64,000 nucleotides of DNA from Aquabacterium sp. J223 (GCF_024666615.1 NZ_CP088297.1:124001-188000), one strand, 5' to 3'. Counted from the stretch's first letter, positions 1 to 10,061 are shown. Notes: generated from the letters alone by a model not told the origin. Numbers and translations are program-made.

Positions 1-228
1 GCGGGCGAAGGCGCTGCTGGCGTCGGCGCCGTTGAGCGTCACCCGCACGTTGCCGCCGATGCCCGCGGGCACCACCACCTCGACCAGGGCGTCGCCGCCG
101 CTCACCAGGTCGGCGCGGGTGGACAGGGTGCGCAGCATGACGCCAGGGTCGTCGTCGCCGCCGCCGCAGGCCGCGAGCAGCAGGCTGCCCAGCGGCAGCA
201 GCCAGGCGCCGGTCTTGATTCCGTTCAT
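1..228 (-). CDS. Exported lipoprotein, N-terminal part only (DUF6351-like?)
   Basis: The start of a minus-strand gene that runs off the left edge; 76 codons are visible. The N-terminus is a lipoprotein signal: a short basic stretch, a hydrophobic core, then the lipobox LLAAC followed by GGGDDD, so Cys20 or so should be lipidated and the protein anchored in the outer membrane or exported. After the signal comes a segment of the type LSTRADLVSGGDALVEV, which I associate from memory with the N-terminus of DUF6351 proteins (large secreted esterase-like proteins of Burkholderiales); that assignment is weak. GGAGA lies 8 nt before the ATG. It is divergent from the IclR regulator, and a palindrome sits just upstream of its start, so the regulator may control it. 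Confidence 0.7.
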   Translation of the reverse strand, partial: MNGIKTGAWLLPLGSLLLAACGGGDDDPGVMLRTLSTRADLVSGGDALVEVVVPAGIGGNVRVTLNGADASSAFAR

Positions 229-535
229 CGTTGTCTCCGTGTGTCGTGTCTTCTGCTATGCAGAATCACATCCCGAACTGAAATGTGTGAGCACACTCTA
301 TGAGTCGGCTGATCCATCCCACAAGCACGGCAAAACACCGAGGTGCAGGGGCATGCGCGTTGCTTTGTCGCCCAGGTGTCTCCGCCTCGTCCGCATTGCA
401 GAACAGCCTTGAATTTCCGTCGTCACTTTCGGGTCTGCCCCAATGCGGGATGCCTGCACGGCGGAACACAGTTCCGCACACAGAACGAGCGGCGGCGACA
501 CGGCCGGGCTCCCTGCGATCGAACGCCGAACACCG
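229..535. promoter_or_regulatory. Divergent intergenic region with two inverted repeats (candidate IclR operators)
   Basis: This gap separates the minus-strand lipoprotein from the plus-strand iclR-type gene. Two inverted repeats stand out: TTCTGC-TAT-GCAGAA at 251-265, a perfect 6-3-6 repeat 23 bp before the lipoprotein start, and GTGTG-AG-CACAC at 285-296. IclR-family regulators bind short palindromes between themselves and the genes they control, so either could be an operator; this is inference from position. The stretch 241-300 is clearly more AT-rich than its surroundings, as expected for a promoter. I see no gene in 300-535. Confidence 0.4.
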
Positions 536-1366
536 ATGGAAGCCCTGCGCACCAAGACCAGCACTGCCGCGCCGCGTGCGCTGCGCGCCAGCCCACCCCG
601 ACCGAAGGAGGACCGGCATTTCGTGACCGCGCTCGCCCGCGGCCTGGAGGTGCTGGCCTGCTTCCGCTCGGGTGACCGCGCCCTCGGCAACCAGGACATC
701 GCCGAGCGCTGCCGGCTGCCCAAGTCCACCGTCTCGCGGCTCACCGCCACGCTCACCCGGCTGGGCTACCTGGTGCAGCAGGAGGACGGCGGCAAGTACC
801 GGCTGGGCAATGCGACGCTGGCGCTGGGCAGCACCATGCTGGCCCGCATGGACGTGCGGCCGCTGGCCCGGCCGCTGATGCAGGAGCTGGCCGACTTCTC
901 CCGCGCGATGGTTTCGCTGGGCACCCGCGACCGGCTGTCGATGATCTACGTCGAGAACTGCCGCAGCAGCGCGGCGCTGACGCTGAGCCTGGACATCGGC
1001 TCGCGCATCCCGCTCGCGATGACGGCGATGGGCCGCGCCTACCTGGTGGCGGTGAGCGAGCGCGAGCGCCAGCAGGTGCTGGACCGCGTCCACGAGCTCG
1101 ACGCCAGCCGCAGCGCGGACGCCGCCCGGTCCCTGGCCCGCGCCACGGAGGACTACCGGACGCTCGGCGTGACCACCTCCTTCGGCGAGTGGCAGCACGA
1201 CGTCAACGCCATCGCCCGGCCCTTCCATCCCGGGGGCGGCCGGCCCCCGATGGCCATCAACTGCGGCGGGCCGGCCTTCAACCTGTCCAAGGACTTCCTG
1301 CTCGGCGAGGTGCGACCGCGGCTGATCGAGCTCACGCAGCGGCTCGAATCGCTGCTGTCGCGCTGA
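536..1366 (+). CDS. IclR-family transcriptional regulator
   Basis: A 276-residue regulator with the two-domain IclR layout: an N-terminal winged helix-turn-helix (the helix around QDIAERCRLPKSTVSRL, then a wing ending in KYRLG) and a C-terminal ligand-binding domain with the usual SRIPLAMTAMGRAYLV segment. IclR proteins sense small carboxylic acids or aromatics and repress or activate adjacent catabolic genes. The frame is open upstream to 443, but ATG 536 gives the family's normal length and begins just before the first conserved region. It lies 22 bp ahead of a phosphotransferase and an acyl-CoA ligase on the same strand, so it probably controls that block; the effector cannot be read from sequence. 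Confidence 0.9.
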   Translation: MEALRTKTSTAAPRALRASPPRPKEDRHFVTALARGLEVLACFRSGDRALGNQDIAERCRLPKSTVSRLTATLTRLGYLVQQEDGGKYRLGNATLALGSTMLARMDVRPLARPLMQELADFSRAMVSLGTRDRLSMIYVENCRSSAALTLSLDIGSRIPLAMTAMGRAYLVAVSERERQQVLDRVHELDASRSADAARSLARATEDYRTLGVTTSFGEWQHDVNAIARPFHPGGGRPPMAINCGGPAFNLSKDFLLGEVRPRLIELTQRLESLLSR

Positions 1367-1388
1367 TGTGCGCGACCGGGGGGCACCC

Positions 1389-2471
1389 ATGACCACCGAT
1401 CCGCAATCCTTCGTCGGCACCCGGCCGGTGGACCCGGCCCATGCCTTCGACAGCGCGCGCCTGACGGCCTGGCTGCAGGACCACGTCGAGGGCTTCCGCG
1501 GCCCGCTGCAGGTGCAGCAGTTCAAGGGCGGGCAGAGCAACCCGACCTTCCTGCTGGTCGCCGGCGACGGCCGCCGCTTCGTGCTGCGCCGGCAGCCGCC
1601 GGGGCCGCTGCTGCCGTCGGCCCATGCGGTGGACCGGGAGTTCCGCGTCATGCGCGCGCTGGCCGGCACCGACGTGCCCGTCCCGCCGGTGCACGCGCTG
1701 TGCGAGGACCGCGACGTGATGGGCACGCTGTTCTACGTCATGGACTGCGTCGACGGCCGGGTGCTGTGGGACCCGTCGCTGCCCGGGCTGTCGGTGGCCG
1801 AGCGCGGCCGCGTCTACGACGAACTGAACCGCGTCATCGCCGCGCTGCACGGCGTCGACCCGCAGGCCGTGGGCCTGGGCGACTACGGCCGCAGCGGGCA
1901 GTACCTGGAACGGCAGATCGCCCGCTGGAGCAAGCAGTACAAGGCCGCCGAGACCGAGCCGATCGAGGCCGCCGACGCCCTCATCGACTGGCTGCCGCGC
2001 CACCTGCCGCCGGGCGACGAGACCCGCATCGTGCATGGCGACTACCGGCTGGACAACGTCGTCTTCCATCCCGCCGAGCCGCGCATCGTCGCCGTGCTGG
2101 ACTGGGAGCTGTCCACCCTCGGCCACCCGCTGGTCGACTTCGCCTACCACTGCATGACCTGGCGCATGGACAGCGGCGCCACCCGTGGCCTGGCCGGGGT
2201 CGACCTGGCGGCGCTGGGCATTCCCGACGAGGCCGAGTACGTGCGCCGCTACATGGAACGCAGCGGCCGCGGCGGCGACCGCCGCCCCAGCCGCGACGAA
2301 TGGGAGTACTACCTGGTCTTCAATGCCTTCCGCCTGATGGCCATCCTGCAGGGCGTGGCCAAGCGGGCGCAGCAGGGCAACGCCTCCAGCGCCCAGGCCG
2401 CCGACGCCGGCCGTCGCGCGCGGCCGCTGGCGGAGCGGGCGTGGGCGCTGGCGAAGAGCCTGGCGGCCTGA
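1389..2471 (+). CDS. APH/ACAD10-like phosphotransferase family protein
   Basis: A 360-residue protein of the aminoglycoside-phosphotransferase/choline-kinase fold. The catalytic loop is visible as HGDYRLDNVVFH (His216, Asp218, Asn223) and is followed by the metal-binding VLDWELSTLGHPLVDFAYH type motif. The subgroup with GGQSNPTF near the N-terminus and the RRQPPGPLLPSAHAVDREF segment is that fused to or found beside acyl-CoA dehydrogenases (ACAD10/11), where it phosphorylates hydroxy-acyl-CoAs. Here its partner is an acyl-CoA ligase whose start codon overlaps this stop by one base (TGATG), so the two are translationally coupled. ATG 1389 is preferred over an in-frame ATG at 1368 because it follows a GGGGGG stretch and starts at the conserved N-terminus. 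Substrate unknown; it is very unlikely to be a drug-resistance enzyme. Confidence 0.85.
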   Translation: MTTDPQSFVGTRPVDPAHAFDSARLTAWLQDHVEGFRGPLQVQQFKGGQSNPTFLLVAGDGRRFVLRRQPPGPLLPSAHAVDREFRVMRALAGTDVPVPPVHALCEDRDVMGTLFYVMDCVDGRVLWDPSLPGLSVAERGRVYDELNRVIAALHGVDPQAVGLGDYGRSGQYLERQIARWSKQYKAAETEPIEAADALIDWLPRHLPPGDETRIVHGDYRLDNVVFHPAEPRIVAVLDWELSTLGHPLVDFAYHCMTWRMDSGATRGLAGVDLAALGIPDEAEYVRRYMERSGRGGDRRPSRDEWEYYLVFNAFRLMAILQGVAKRAQQGNASSAQAADAGRRARPLAERAWALAKSLAA

Positions 2472-4147
2472 TGAGCACCGCGCACTTCGACCATTGGCCG
2501 CCGGGGCTGGGTCGGCACCTGACCCTGCCGGCGACCTCGCTGGTCTACAACCTGGAGGTGTCGGCCCGCCGCTACCCGGACAAGCCGATGACGCTGTTCT
2601 ACGGCAGCGCGCTGACCTACGGCCAGGCCTGGGCCCAGGTGCAGGCGCTGGCCGGCCACCTGCAGCAGCGCTGCGGCGTGACGCGCGGCGACCGGGTGCT
2701 GCTCGACCTGCAGAACAGCCCGCAGTGGATCGTCGCCTGCTTCGCCATCCTGCGCGCCGACGCCGTCGTGGTGCCGGTCAACCCGATGAACCGGCGCGAG
2801 GAGCTGCGCCACCTGGTCGAGGACACCGGCGCCCGCGTCGCCGTCTGCGGCCAGGACCTGGCCGACGAGCTGCTGCCCGTTCTGGGCGACGACGGCCTGC
2901 GGCACCTGGTGGTGGCCTGTTATGCCGACGCGCTGGACGCGGCGCCCACCGACCTGCGGCTGCCCGACATCGTGCGCGCGCCGCGACGCCGCTTCGACAC
3001 GCCCGGTGTGCTGCACTGGCACGAGGCGCTGCACAGCGGCTGCGAGCCGGCACCGCACAGCGCCGGGCCGGACGACCTGGCCATCATGCCCTACACCTCG
3101 GGCACCACCGGCAAGCCCAAGGGCTGCATGCACACCCACCGCAGCGTGATGAGCACGCTGGTGGGCGGCGTCGTCTGGTTCGGCCGCAACCAGGACGCGG
3201 TGTACCTGTCGGTGCTGCCCTTCTTCCACGTCACCGGGCTGTCGGGCAGCCTGCTCGGCCCGGTGTACCTGGGCGCCACGATGGTGGTGCTGTCGCGCTG
3301 GGACCGCGAGGTGGCGGCGCGCTGCATCGAACGCCACCGCGTCACCGTCTGGCAGGCCATCTCGACGATGGTGGTGGACTTCCTGGCGCAGCCGGGCGCG
3401 GCGGACCTCGACCTGTCCAGCCTGCAGGGCGTGCGCGGCGGCGGCGCCGCGATGCCCGAGGCGGTGGCCGCGCAGCTGAAGGCGCTGACCGGGCTCGAGT
3501 ACGTCGAGGGCTACGGCATGAGCGAGACGCTGGCCGCCACCCACATCAACCCGACGCACCGGCCCAAGCGGCAGTGCCTGGGCATCCCGGTGTTCGACGT
3601 CGACGCGCGGCTGGTCGACCCCGCCACGCTGCAGCCGCTGCCGCCCGGCGACCCCGACGCGGTGGGCGAGATCGTGGTCCACGCGCCGCAGGTGATGCAG
3701 GGCTACTGGCGCGCGGAGCAGGCCACCGCCGAGGCCTTCGTGGAACTCGACGGCCGGCGCTTCCTGCGCACCGGCGACCTGGCCCGCATCGACGAGGACG
3801 GCTACTTCTTCATGGTCGACCGCCTCAAGCGGATGATCAACGCGTCGGGCTACAAGGTCTGGCCGGCGGAGGTGGAGGCCATGCTCTACGCCCACCCCGC
3901 CATCCAGGAGGCCTGCGTCATCGCGGCGCAGGACGCCAAGCGCGGCGAGACGGTCAAGGCGCTGGTGGTGCTGCGCGCCGGCCATGCGCTGGCCGAGCAG
4001 GAACTCATCGAGTGGGCCCACGGTCGCATGGCGGCCTACAAGTGCCCGCGCATCGTGCGGTTCGTCGACTCGCTGCCCAAGTCCGGCTCGGGCAAGGTGC
4101 AGTGGCGCGAGCTGCAGCAGCAGGAAGCGGCCGCGCCCGCGGGCTGA
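2471..4147 (+). CDS. Class I acyl-CoA synthetase (fatty-acid/carboxylate-CoA ligase)
   Basis: A 558-residue adenylate-forming enzyme, which activates a carboxylic acid with ATP and joins it to CoA. The P-loop-like signature YTSGTTGKPKG lies around residue 208; further on are GYGMSET, the hinge segment RTGDLARIDEDGYFF, and the C-terminal RMINASGYKVWPAEVE and PKSGSGKVQWREL with the catalytic lysine of the acyl-CoA ligase clade. Length is normal for medium/long-chain or aryl-CoA ligases; the acyl specificity cannot be read off. Coupled to the phosphotransferase before it and followed 28 bp later by a Bug receptor gene, it probably works in uptake and activation of one organic acid under the IclR regulator. 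Confidence 0.9.
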   Translation: MSTAHFDHWPPGLGRHLTLPATSLVYNLEVSARRYPDKPMTLFYGSALTYGQAWAQVQALAGHLQQRCGVTRGDRVLLDLQNSPQWIVACFAILRADAVVVPVNPMNRREELRHLVEDTGARVAVCGQDLADELLPVLGDDGLRHLVVACYADALDAAPTDLRLPDIVRAPRRRFDTPGVLHWHEALHSGCEPAPHSAGPDDLAIMPYTSGTTGKPKGCMHTHRSVMSTLVGGVVWFGRNQDAVYLSVLPFFHVTGLSGSLLGPVYLGATMVVLSRWDREVAARCIERHRVTVWQAISTMVVDFLAQPGAADLDLSSLQGVRGGGAAMPEAVAAQLKALTGLEYVEGYGMSETLAATHINPTHRPKRQCLGIPVFDVDARLVDPATLQPLPPGDPDAVGEIVVHAPQVMQGYWRAEQATAEAFVELDGRRFLRTGDLARIDEDGYFFMVDRLKRMINASGYKVWPAEVEAMLYAHPAIQEACVIAAQDAKRGETVKALVVLRAGHALAEQELIEWAHGRMAAYKCPRIVRFVDSLPKSGSGKVQWRELQQQEAAAPAG

Positions 4148-4175
4148 CGGCCGACCCCTTTCAACAGGAGACGAG

Positions 4176-5177
4176 ATGGACCATTCGACGACCCCCCACC
4201 GCGCCGGCACCCGCCGCCGCGGGCTGCTGCTGGGCAGCGCCGCCGCGGCCGCGCTGGGTGCCAGCGGCCTGGCGCGCGCGCAGGCCTTCCCCAGCCGGCC
4301 CATCACGCTCATCGTGCCCTGGCCGGCCGGCGGCTCCACCGACCGCCACCACCGCGCGCTGGCCGAACTGGCCGCCAAGCACCTGGGCCAGCAGATCGTG
4401 GTGCAGAACCAGCCGGGCGCTGGCGGCACGCTCGGCCCCGGCCAGATGGCCATGACCGCGCGGCCCGACGGCCACACCATCAGCCAGTTCCCGATGGGCA
4501 TGCTGCGCATCCCGCACATGCAGAAGACGGCCTGGCACCCGATCAACGACTTCACGTTCATCATGGGCGTGTCGGGCTACACCTTCGGCTTCGTGGTGCG
4601 CGCCGATGCGCCCTTCAAGACCTTCAACGACTACATCGAGGCGGCCCGCCGGCAGCCGGGCAAGATCGACTACGGTTCCACCGGCATCGGCACCAGCCCG
4701 CACCTGCTGGTCGAGGAGCTGGCGATGAACGCCAAGGTCGAGCTGAACCACGTGCCGTACAAGGGCAACGCCGACCAGATGCAGGCGCTGCTCGGCGGCC
4801 ACGTGATGGCCGCCAGCGACGCCACCGGCTGGGACAAGTTCGTCGACGCCGGCCAGATGCGGCTGCTGGTCACCTTCGGCGAGCAGCGCACCAAGCGCTG
4901 GCCCAACGTGCCCACCGCCAAGGAGCTGGGGTTCGGCGTGGTGTCGCAGTCGCCCTACGGCCTGGTCGGCCCCAAGGGCATGGACCCGGCCGTGGTGCGC
5001 ACGCTGCACGACGCCTTCAAGAAGGCGATGGACGACCCCGAGCACGCCAAGGTGCTGGAGCAGCTCAACCAGGACGCCTGGTACCGCCCCGGCGACGCCT
5101 ACCGGCAGTGGGCCATCGACACCTTCGCCAAGGACAAGGTGCTGATCGAGCGGCTGGGGCTGGCGGCGAAGAGCTGA
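4176..5177 (+). CDS. Bug-family (tripartite tricarboxylate transporter) substrate-binding protein
   Basis: A 333-residue periplasmic receptor. The N-terminus has twin arginines (TRRRGLLLG) before a hydrophobic, Ala-rich stretch ending in ARAQA, so export by Tat (or Sec) with cleavage near residue 37 is likely. The mature part carries Bug hallmarks: FPSRPITLIVPWPAGGSTD near the start and PGAGGTLG. Bug proteins bind carboxylates for TctAB-type permeases; no tctA/tctB genes are in this window, which is common for this greatly expanded family in Burkholderiales. AGGAG sits 5 nt before the ATG. It ends the IclR-linked block and may deliver the acid that the upstream CoA ligase activates. Confidence 0.92.
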   Translation: MDHSTTPHRAGTRRRGLLLGSAAAAALGASGLARAQAFPSRPITLIVPWPAGGSTDRHHRALAELAAKHLGQQIVVQNQPGAGGTLGPGQMAMTARPDGHTISQFPMGMLRIPHMQKTAWHPINDFTFIMGVSGYTFGFVVRADAPFKTFNDYIEAARRQPGKIDYGSTGIGTSPHLLVEELAMNAKVELNHVPYKGNADQMQALLGGHVMAASDATGWDKFVDAGQMRLLVTFGEQRTKRWPNVPTAKELGFGVVSQSPYGLVGPKGMDPAVVRTLHDAFKKAMDDPEHAKVLEQLNQDAWYRPGDAYRQWAIDTFAKDKVLIERLGLAAKS

Positions 5178-5191
5178 CGGCGCCCAGCAAA

Positions 5192-5230
5192 AAGCCGGCA
5201 GGCCCGAGGGCGCTGCCGGCTTCTTGTTTT
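5192..5230. terminator. Bidirectional intrinsic terminator
   Basis: AAGCCGGCAG (5192-5201) pairs perfectly with CTGCCGGCTT (5213-5222) around an 11-nt loop. On the plus strand it is followed by TTCTTGTTTT; on the minus strand the run AAAAAG before the stem supplies the U-tract. It lies between the convergent Bug-receptor and liv-receptor genes and can serve both. Confidence 0.85.
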
Positions 5231-5240
5231 CAGCGGTGGC

Positions 5241-6419
5241 TCAGGGCGCCTTGGCCGCCAGGCTGCGCAGCGACGTCTCCTTGACCTTGCCGCCGTCGAC
5301 CACCGCCACGCGGACGCTGGCCAGCGTGCCGCCGCGCGAGTCGACGCCCACCATGGTGTGCGGGTTCCAGGCCGGCGGCAGTTCCTTGAAGGCCTGGTCC
5401 AGCTTGGCGCGGATGGCGGCCGCGTCGGTGGTGGTGTTGGCCAGCTTCATGGCCAGCGCGGTGGCGTGCACGGTCGTGTAGTTCAGCGACACCTCCGAGC
5501 TCGGGTCGCGGCCCGGATAGACCTTGCGGAACCGCTGCACGAAGTCGCGCATCTTCGGCTCGCCGTCGTCGACCACCGGCAGCACGCCGATGGAGCCCTC
5601 CAGCGGCGCGTAGCCGCCGATCACCTTGGCGATCTCGTCCATCTTGGCCTGGTCGATGATGACGAAGCCACCCTTGAAGCCCAGCTCGCGCGCCTGCTTG
5701 ATGACCAGGCCGGTGGGCTCCGACGCGCCGCCGACGAACATCACGTCCGGCTTGGACGCCAGCACCTTGCTCACGCCCGAATAGAAGTCGGTGGAGCGGT
5801 TGTAGGACATCGGGTTCTCGGCCACCACCTTGCCGCCGGAGGCTTCCCAGGCCGGCTTGAAGGCCGCGATCCAGGCCTTGGCGTAGTCGTGGTCGGCGCT
5901 GGCGATGGCGACGTTCTTGCCGTACTTGCCCATCGCGTGGTTGACGAAGGGCTGGATGTACGACGTGAACTCGGGCGGGATGCGCAGCGTCAGCGCGTTG
6001 CCGCGCGCGGTGACCTGCGGCACGCTGGTGTAGGACAGCAGCAGCAGCTTCTGCTGCTCGTTGGTGGTCTGGATGGCGAAGCTGCCGCCCGAATGCGGCA
6101 CCAGGATGGCCGGCGTCTTGTGCTCCTGCACCAGCCGCTGGGCGTTGACCGCCGACTCGCTCGGGTTGTACTTGTCGTCCAGCGCCACGACCTCGAAGCG
6201 CACCTTCTGGCCGTTGATCGTCATGCCCTGGGCGTTGAGCTCGCCCACCGCCATCTGCATGCCGTCGAGCACGTTCTTGCCGTACAGCGCGGCACCGCCG
6301 GACAGCGGGCCGGAATAACCGATCTTCACCACCTGCTGGGCCAGGGCGGGGCCGCCGGCCAGCAGGCCGGCCGTGGCCAGCGCGCCGGCGATGAGGGTCC
6401 TGCGCATCGTCGATGTCAT
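5241..6419 (-). CDS. livK: ABC transporter substrate-binding protein, branched-chain amino-acid (LivK) type
   Basis: A 392-residue periplasmic binding protein, last gene of a livHMGFK-type operon. The Sec signal peptide (basic start RRTLIAGA, hydrophobic core, cleavage after ALA-Q) is clear, and the mature protein begins with VVKIGYSGPLSGGAALYGKN, typical of the LivK/AmiC periplasmic-binding type I family. AAGGAG 8 nt upstream supports the first ATG. Family members in Burkholderiales bind many ligands besides Leu/Ile/Val (aromatic acids, amides, urea), so the substrate is open. It follows livF by about 30 bp and shares a terminator with the convergent Bug-receptor gene. Confidence 0.92.
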   Translation of the reverse strand: MTSTMRRTLIAGALATAGLLAGGPALAQQVVKIGYSGPLSGGAALYGKNVLDGMQMAVGELNAQGMTINGQKVRFEVVALDDKYNPSESAVNAQRLVQEHKTPAILVPHSGGSFAIQTTNEQQKLLLLSYTSVPQVTARGNALTLRIPPEFTSYIQPFVNHAMGKYGKNVAIASADHDYAKAWIAAFKPAWEASGGKVVAENPMSYNRSTDFYSGVSKVLASKPDVMFVGGASEPTGLVIKQARELGFKGGFVIIDQAKMDEIAKVIGGYAPLEGSIGVLPVVDDGEPKMRDFVQRFRKVYPGRDPSSEVSLNYTTVHATALAMKLANTTTDAAAIRAKLDQAFKELPPAWNPHTMVGVDSRGGTLASVRVAVVDGGKVKETSLRSLAAKAP

Positions 6420-6450
6420 CGTCTCGTCTCCTTCAGTGGGAAATGGAACG

Positions 6451-7144
6451 TCACGCGCCGATGTAGGCGCGGCGCACGTCTTCGTTGTTCATCAGGCTGT
6501 CGGGGTCGCCTTCCATGGCGATGCGGCCGCCCTCGAGCACGTAGGCCCGGTGGGCGATCTTCAGCGCGGCGTAGGCGTTCTGCTCGGCCAGCAGCACGGT
6601 GGTGCCGGCCTGGTTGATGCGCTGCACCACCTCCAGCACCTGGCGAACCACCAGCGGCGCCAGGCCCAGCGACGGCTCGTCGAGCAGCAGGCACTTCGGA
6701 CGGCCCATCAGCGCCCGGCCGATGGCCACCATCTGCTGCTGGCCGCCGGACAGCGAGCCCGCCGCGTCGTCCTGCTTCTGCTTCAGGATGGGGAACAGGT
6801 CCATCACCTCGCGCAGCCGCTCGGCGTTGCCGGCCCCGTCGCTGCGGTGCACGTAGGCGCCGAGCATCAGGTTCTTCAGCACCGACATCTGCGGGAACAG
6901 CTTGCGGCCCTCGGGGCACTGCACCAGGCCGGCGGCGACGACGTCGCTGGGCCGCCGCCCCGTCAGCTCCTGGCCGCGGAACTTGATGCTGCCGCCCGAG
7001 GGCTTGTGCAGGCCGCTGGTGGTGAGGAAGAGCGAGCTCTTGCCGGCCCCGTTGGCGCCCAGCAGCACCACCAGTTCGCCCTCGGCCGCGTGCAGGCTGA
7101 CGCCGTGCAGCGCCCGGTAGGCGCCGTAGTGCAGCGTGAGGTTC

Positions 7145-7158
<14 letters not shown>
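6451..7158 (-). CDS. livF: High-affinity branched-chain amino-acid type ABC transporter, ATPase LivF
   Basis: A 235-residue ABC ATPase of the short LivF class. Walker A GANGAGKS, signature LSGGQQQM, Walker [12 protein letters not shown] and the D/H-loop region are all intact. It energises the LivHM permease from the cytoplasmic side together with LivG. Its first codons overlap the end of livG by 14 bp, so the two are translated in tandem. Confidence 0.95.
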
Positions 7159-7925
<767 letters not shown>

Positions 7926-7933
<8 letters not shown>

Positions 7934-8963
7934 GGCGGCCTCCGGTGGCGGGGGTGGTCGGGGTGGCGGCGCGGTCGGTGCGGCCGGCCGGCGCCGGCGC
8001 GAAGGCGGCGGCGCTGCGCGCACGCCGGCGCGCCGCCCAGCCCAGCCAGGTGCCGACCACGCCGTGCGGCAGGAAGATCACCAGCAGGATGAGCAGCGGC
8101 CCGAAGACGATGAAGCGGTAGTCCTGCAGGAACTGCAGGGTCTGCTCGATCCAGGGCACCGCCAGCGCGCCCAGCAGCGGCCCGGCCAGCGTGCCGAGGC
8201 CGCCGACCAGCATGTACATCGTCATGTCGAAGGTGTGGTGCGCGCCGGCGATGTCGGGTCCGAGGAAGCGCACGAAGCCGGCGTACAGCGCGCCGGCGAG
8301 CCCGGCGTAGAACACCGACAGCACGAAGGCCAGCACCTTGTTGCGCATCAGGTTGATGCCCAGCGCCTCGGCCAGCTCGTCGCCGTTGCGGATGGCCATG
8401 AAGGTGCGGCCCAGCAGCGAGTGCACGATGCGGTGCATGGCCCACACGCCGATCACCAGGAAGAAGAAGACCAGGTAGTACAGCCGGATCGGCGAGTCGA
8501 AGGTGAGGCCGAACACCGGCGACGGCGCAGGGATGCCGATGATGCCCACCGTGCCGTGGGTCAGGCCCTCCCACTTCTCGATGACGAGGAAGAGGATGTA
8601 GCCCACGCACAGCGTGAAGATGGAGAAGTAGTGGCCCTTCAGCCGCAGCGACACCAGGCCCAGCGGCCAGCCGACGAGGGCGGTGAACACGCCGGCGATG
8701 GCGAAGGCGATCCAGAACGGCACGCCGTGGTCCACCGTGAGGATGCCCAGCGTGTAGGCGCCGATGGCCATGAAGCCGGCGTGCGCCAGATTGAACTGGC
8801 CGGTGTAGCCGGTGATGAGGTTCAGCCCGATCGTCGCCAGCGCGAAGATGTACGCCTTGGCCATCACCGTCAGGTGGTAGTCGTTGCCGGCAAGGAAGGG
8901 GAAGGCCAGGCCAAGGGCGAACAGCAGCGCCCAGCCCACGCGGAAGGTCTTGGCATCCGCCAT
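7926..8963 (-). CDS. livM: Branched-chain amino-acid type ABC transporter permease LivM
   Basis: A 345-residue inner-membrane permease. It has many hydrophobic helices and the LivM landmarks NLITGYTGQFNLAHAGFMAIGAY-type loop and the coupling-helix EAlGiN region (DELAEALGINLMRNK). The start ATG shares one base with the livH stop (TGATG), so they are coupled. The last 20 or so residues are Ala/Pro/Thr-rich and not conserved. With LivH it forms the channel of the five-gene transporter. Confidence 0.94.
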
Positions 8964-9826
8964 CAGCGCATCCCCCGCGTGAACAGGCCCTGCGGCCGCA
9001 GCGACAGGATCACCACCAGCAGCACGAAGGCGATGATGTCCTTGTAGTCGGTGGAGATGTAGAAGGCGCCGAAGCTCTCGGCGAAGCCGATGATCAGCCC
9101 GCCGACGATGGCACCCGGCACGCTGCCCATGCCGCCGAGGATGATGATGACGAAGGCCTTGGTGATCACCAGGTTGCCCATCGCCGGGTAGACCAGGTTG
9201 ATCGGCGCGTACAGCGTGGCCGCCACGCCGGCCAGCACGCCCGAGATGGCGAAGGTGAGCATGGCGACGCGGTTGGCGTCGATGCCCACCAGCGAGGCGC
9301 CGTCGCGGTTCTGCGCCATGGCGATGATGGTCGAGCCCATCACCGTGCGGTGCAGGAACAGGTGCAGCACCACCATCAGGCCGAAGGCGGCGGCCACGAT
9401 CATCAGCCGCTGCACCGGGGCGGTGACGCCGCCGACCTCGAGGATGCCGGTGTAGGGCGTCTCCATGCGGTGGAAGTCGGCGCCGAACAGCGCCTGCGCG
9501 CCGGCCTCCAGGAACAGCAGCAGGCCGATGGCCGCGATCATCGGGTGCAGGCCCGAGGCCTTGCGCAGCGGGTGGAACACCAGCCGCTCCGACACGGTGG
9601 CGATGACGGCGACGAACAGCGCCGAGCCCAGCATGGCCAGCCAGTAGTGCAGGCCGACCTTCGACATCAGCCACCAGGCCGCGAAGGCACCCGCCATGTA
9701 GAAGGCGCCATGGGCGAAGTTGGGCACGTGCAGGATGCCGTAGACCAGCGTCAGCCCCAGGGCCACGAGGCTGTAGATGCCGCCGAGCGTGAGCCCGTTG
9801 AGCACCTGTTGCAGGAAGAGGTCCAT
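8963..9826 (-). CDS. livH: Branched-chain amino-acid type ABC transporter permease LivH
   Basis: A 287-residue integral membrane permease and the first gene of the liv operon. The N-terminus MDLFLQQVLNGLTLGGIYSL is the typical LivH start; the coupling helix contains the RAMAQNRDGASLVGIDANRV-like segment (here IIAMAQNRDGASLVGID). An upstream in-frame ATG would add 19 residues that do not look like LivH, so ATG 9826 is used. There is no clear Shine-Dalgarno. Confidence 0.94.
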   Translation of the reverse strand: MDLFLQQVLNGLTLGGIYSLVALGLTLVYGILHVPNFAHGAFYMAGAFAAWWLMSKVGLHYWLAMLGSALFVAVIATVSERLVFHPLRKASGLHPMIAAIGLLLFLEAGAQALFGADFHRMETPYTGILEVGGVTAPVQRLMIVAAAFGLMVVLHLFLHRTVMGSTIIAMAQNRDGASLVGIDANRVAMLTFAISGVLAGVAATLYAPINLVYPAMGNLVITKAFVIIILGGMGSVPGAIVGGLIIGFAESFGAFYISTDYKDIIAFVLLVVILSLRPQGLFTRGMR

Positions 9827-9853
9827 CGTGTCGGTTGAGCGGGCGGAACGCGC

Positions 9854-9883
9854 ATGCTGCGAGCCGCGCGGCCGTGCCGTCAA
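9854..9883 (-). promoter_or_regulatory. Possible sigma-70 promoter of the liv operon
   Basis: On the minus strand TTGACG (9883-9878) is followed after 18 bp by CAGCAT (9859-9854), 27 bp before the livH ATG. The -35 matches consensus at five of six bases and the -10 only at three. The rest of the gap to amn (9884-10061) shows no gene. Confidence 0.3.
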
Positions 9884-10061
9884 CCGGGAAAGCTGGCCCG
9901 CGTGCCGCGGTGCAGAACGTTCAGGGAAGATCCCGAGCGGGGGTGTCCGCTGCGCGACGCGCCTGTGAACCGGGTGCCGCGGTCGACCTGGCCCGCGGCG
10001 CGGGCCACTGCGTTTTTCTGCCCAGCGGAAGCGATTTCCGCAACCCGCGGGTGGGCCTGCG

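Noticed and set aside
1389-2471. Aminoglycoside resistance gene
   Set aside because: The fold is APH-like, but the subgroup and the tight coupling to an acyl-CoA ligase point to acyl metabolism.
2309-4564. Long minus-strand frame opposite the acyl-CoA ligase
   Set aside because: No family motifs, His/Arg-rich shadow; the plus-strand ligase is complete.
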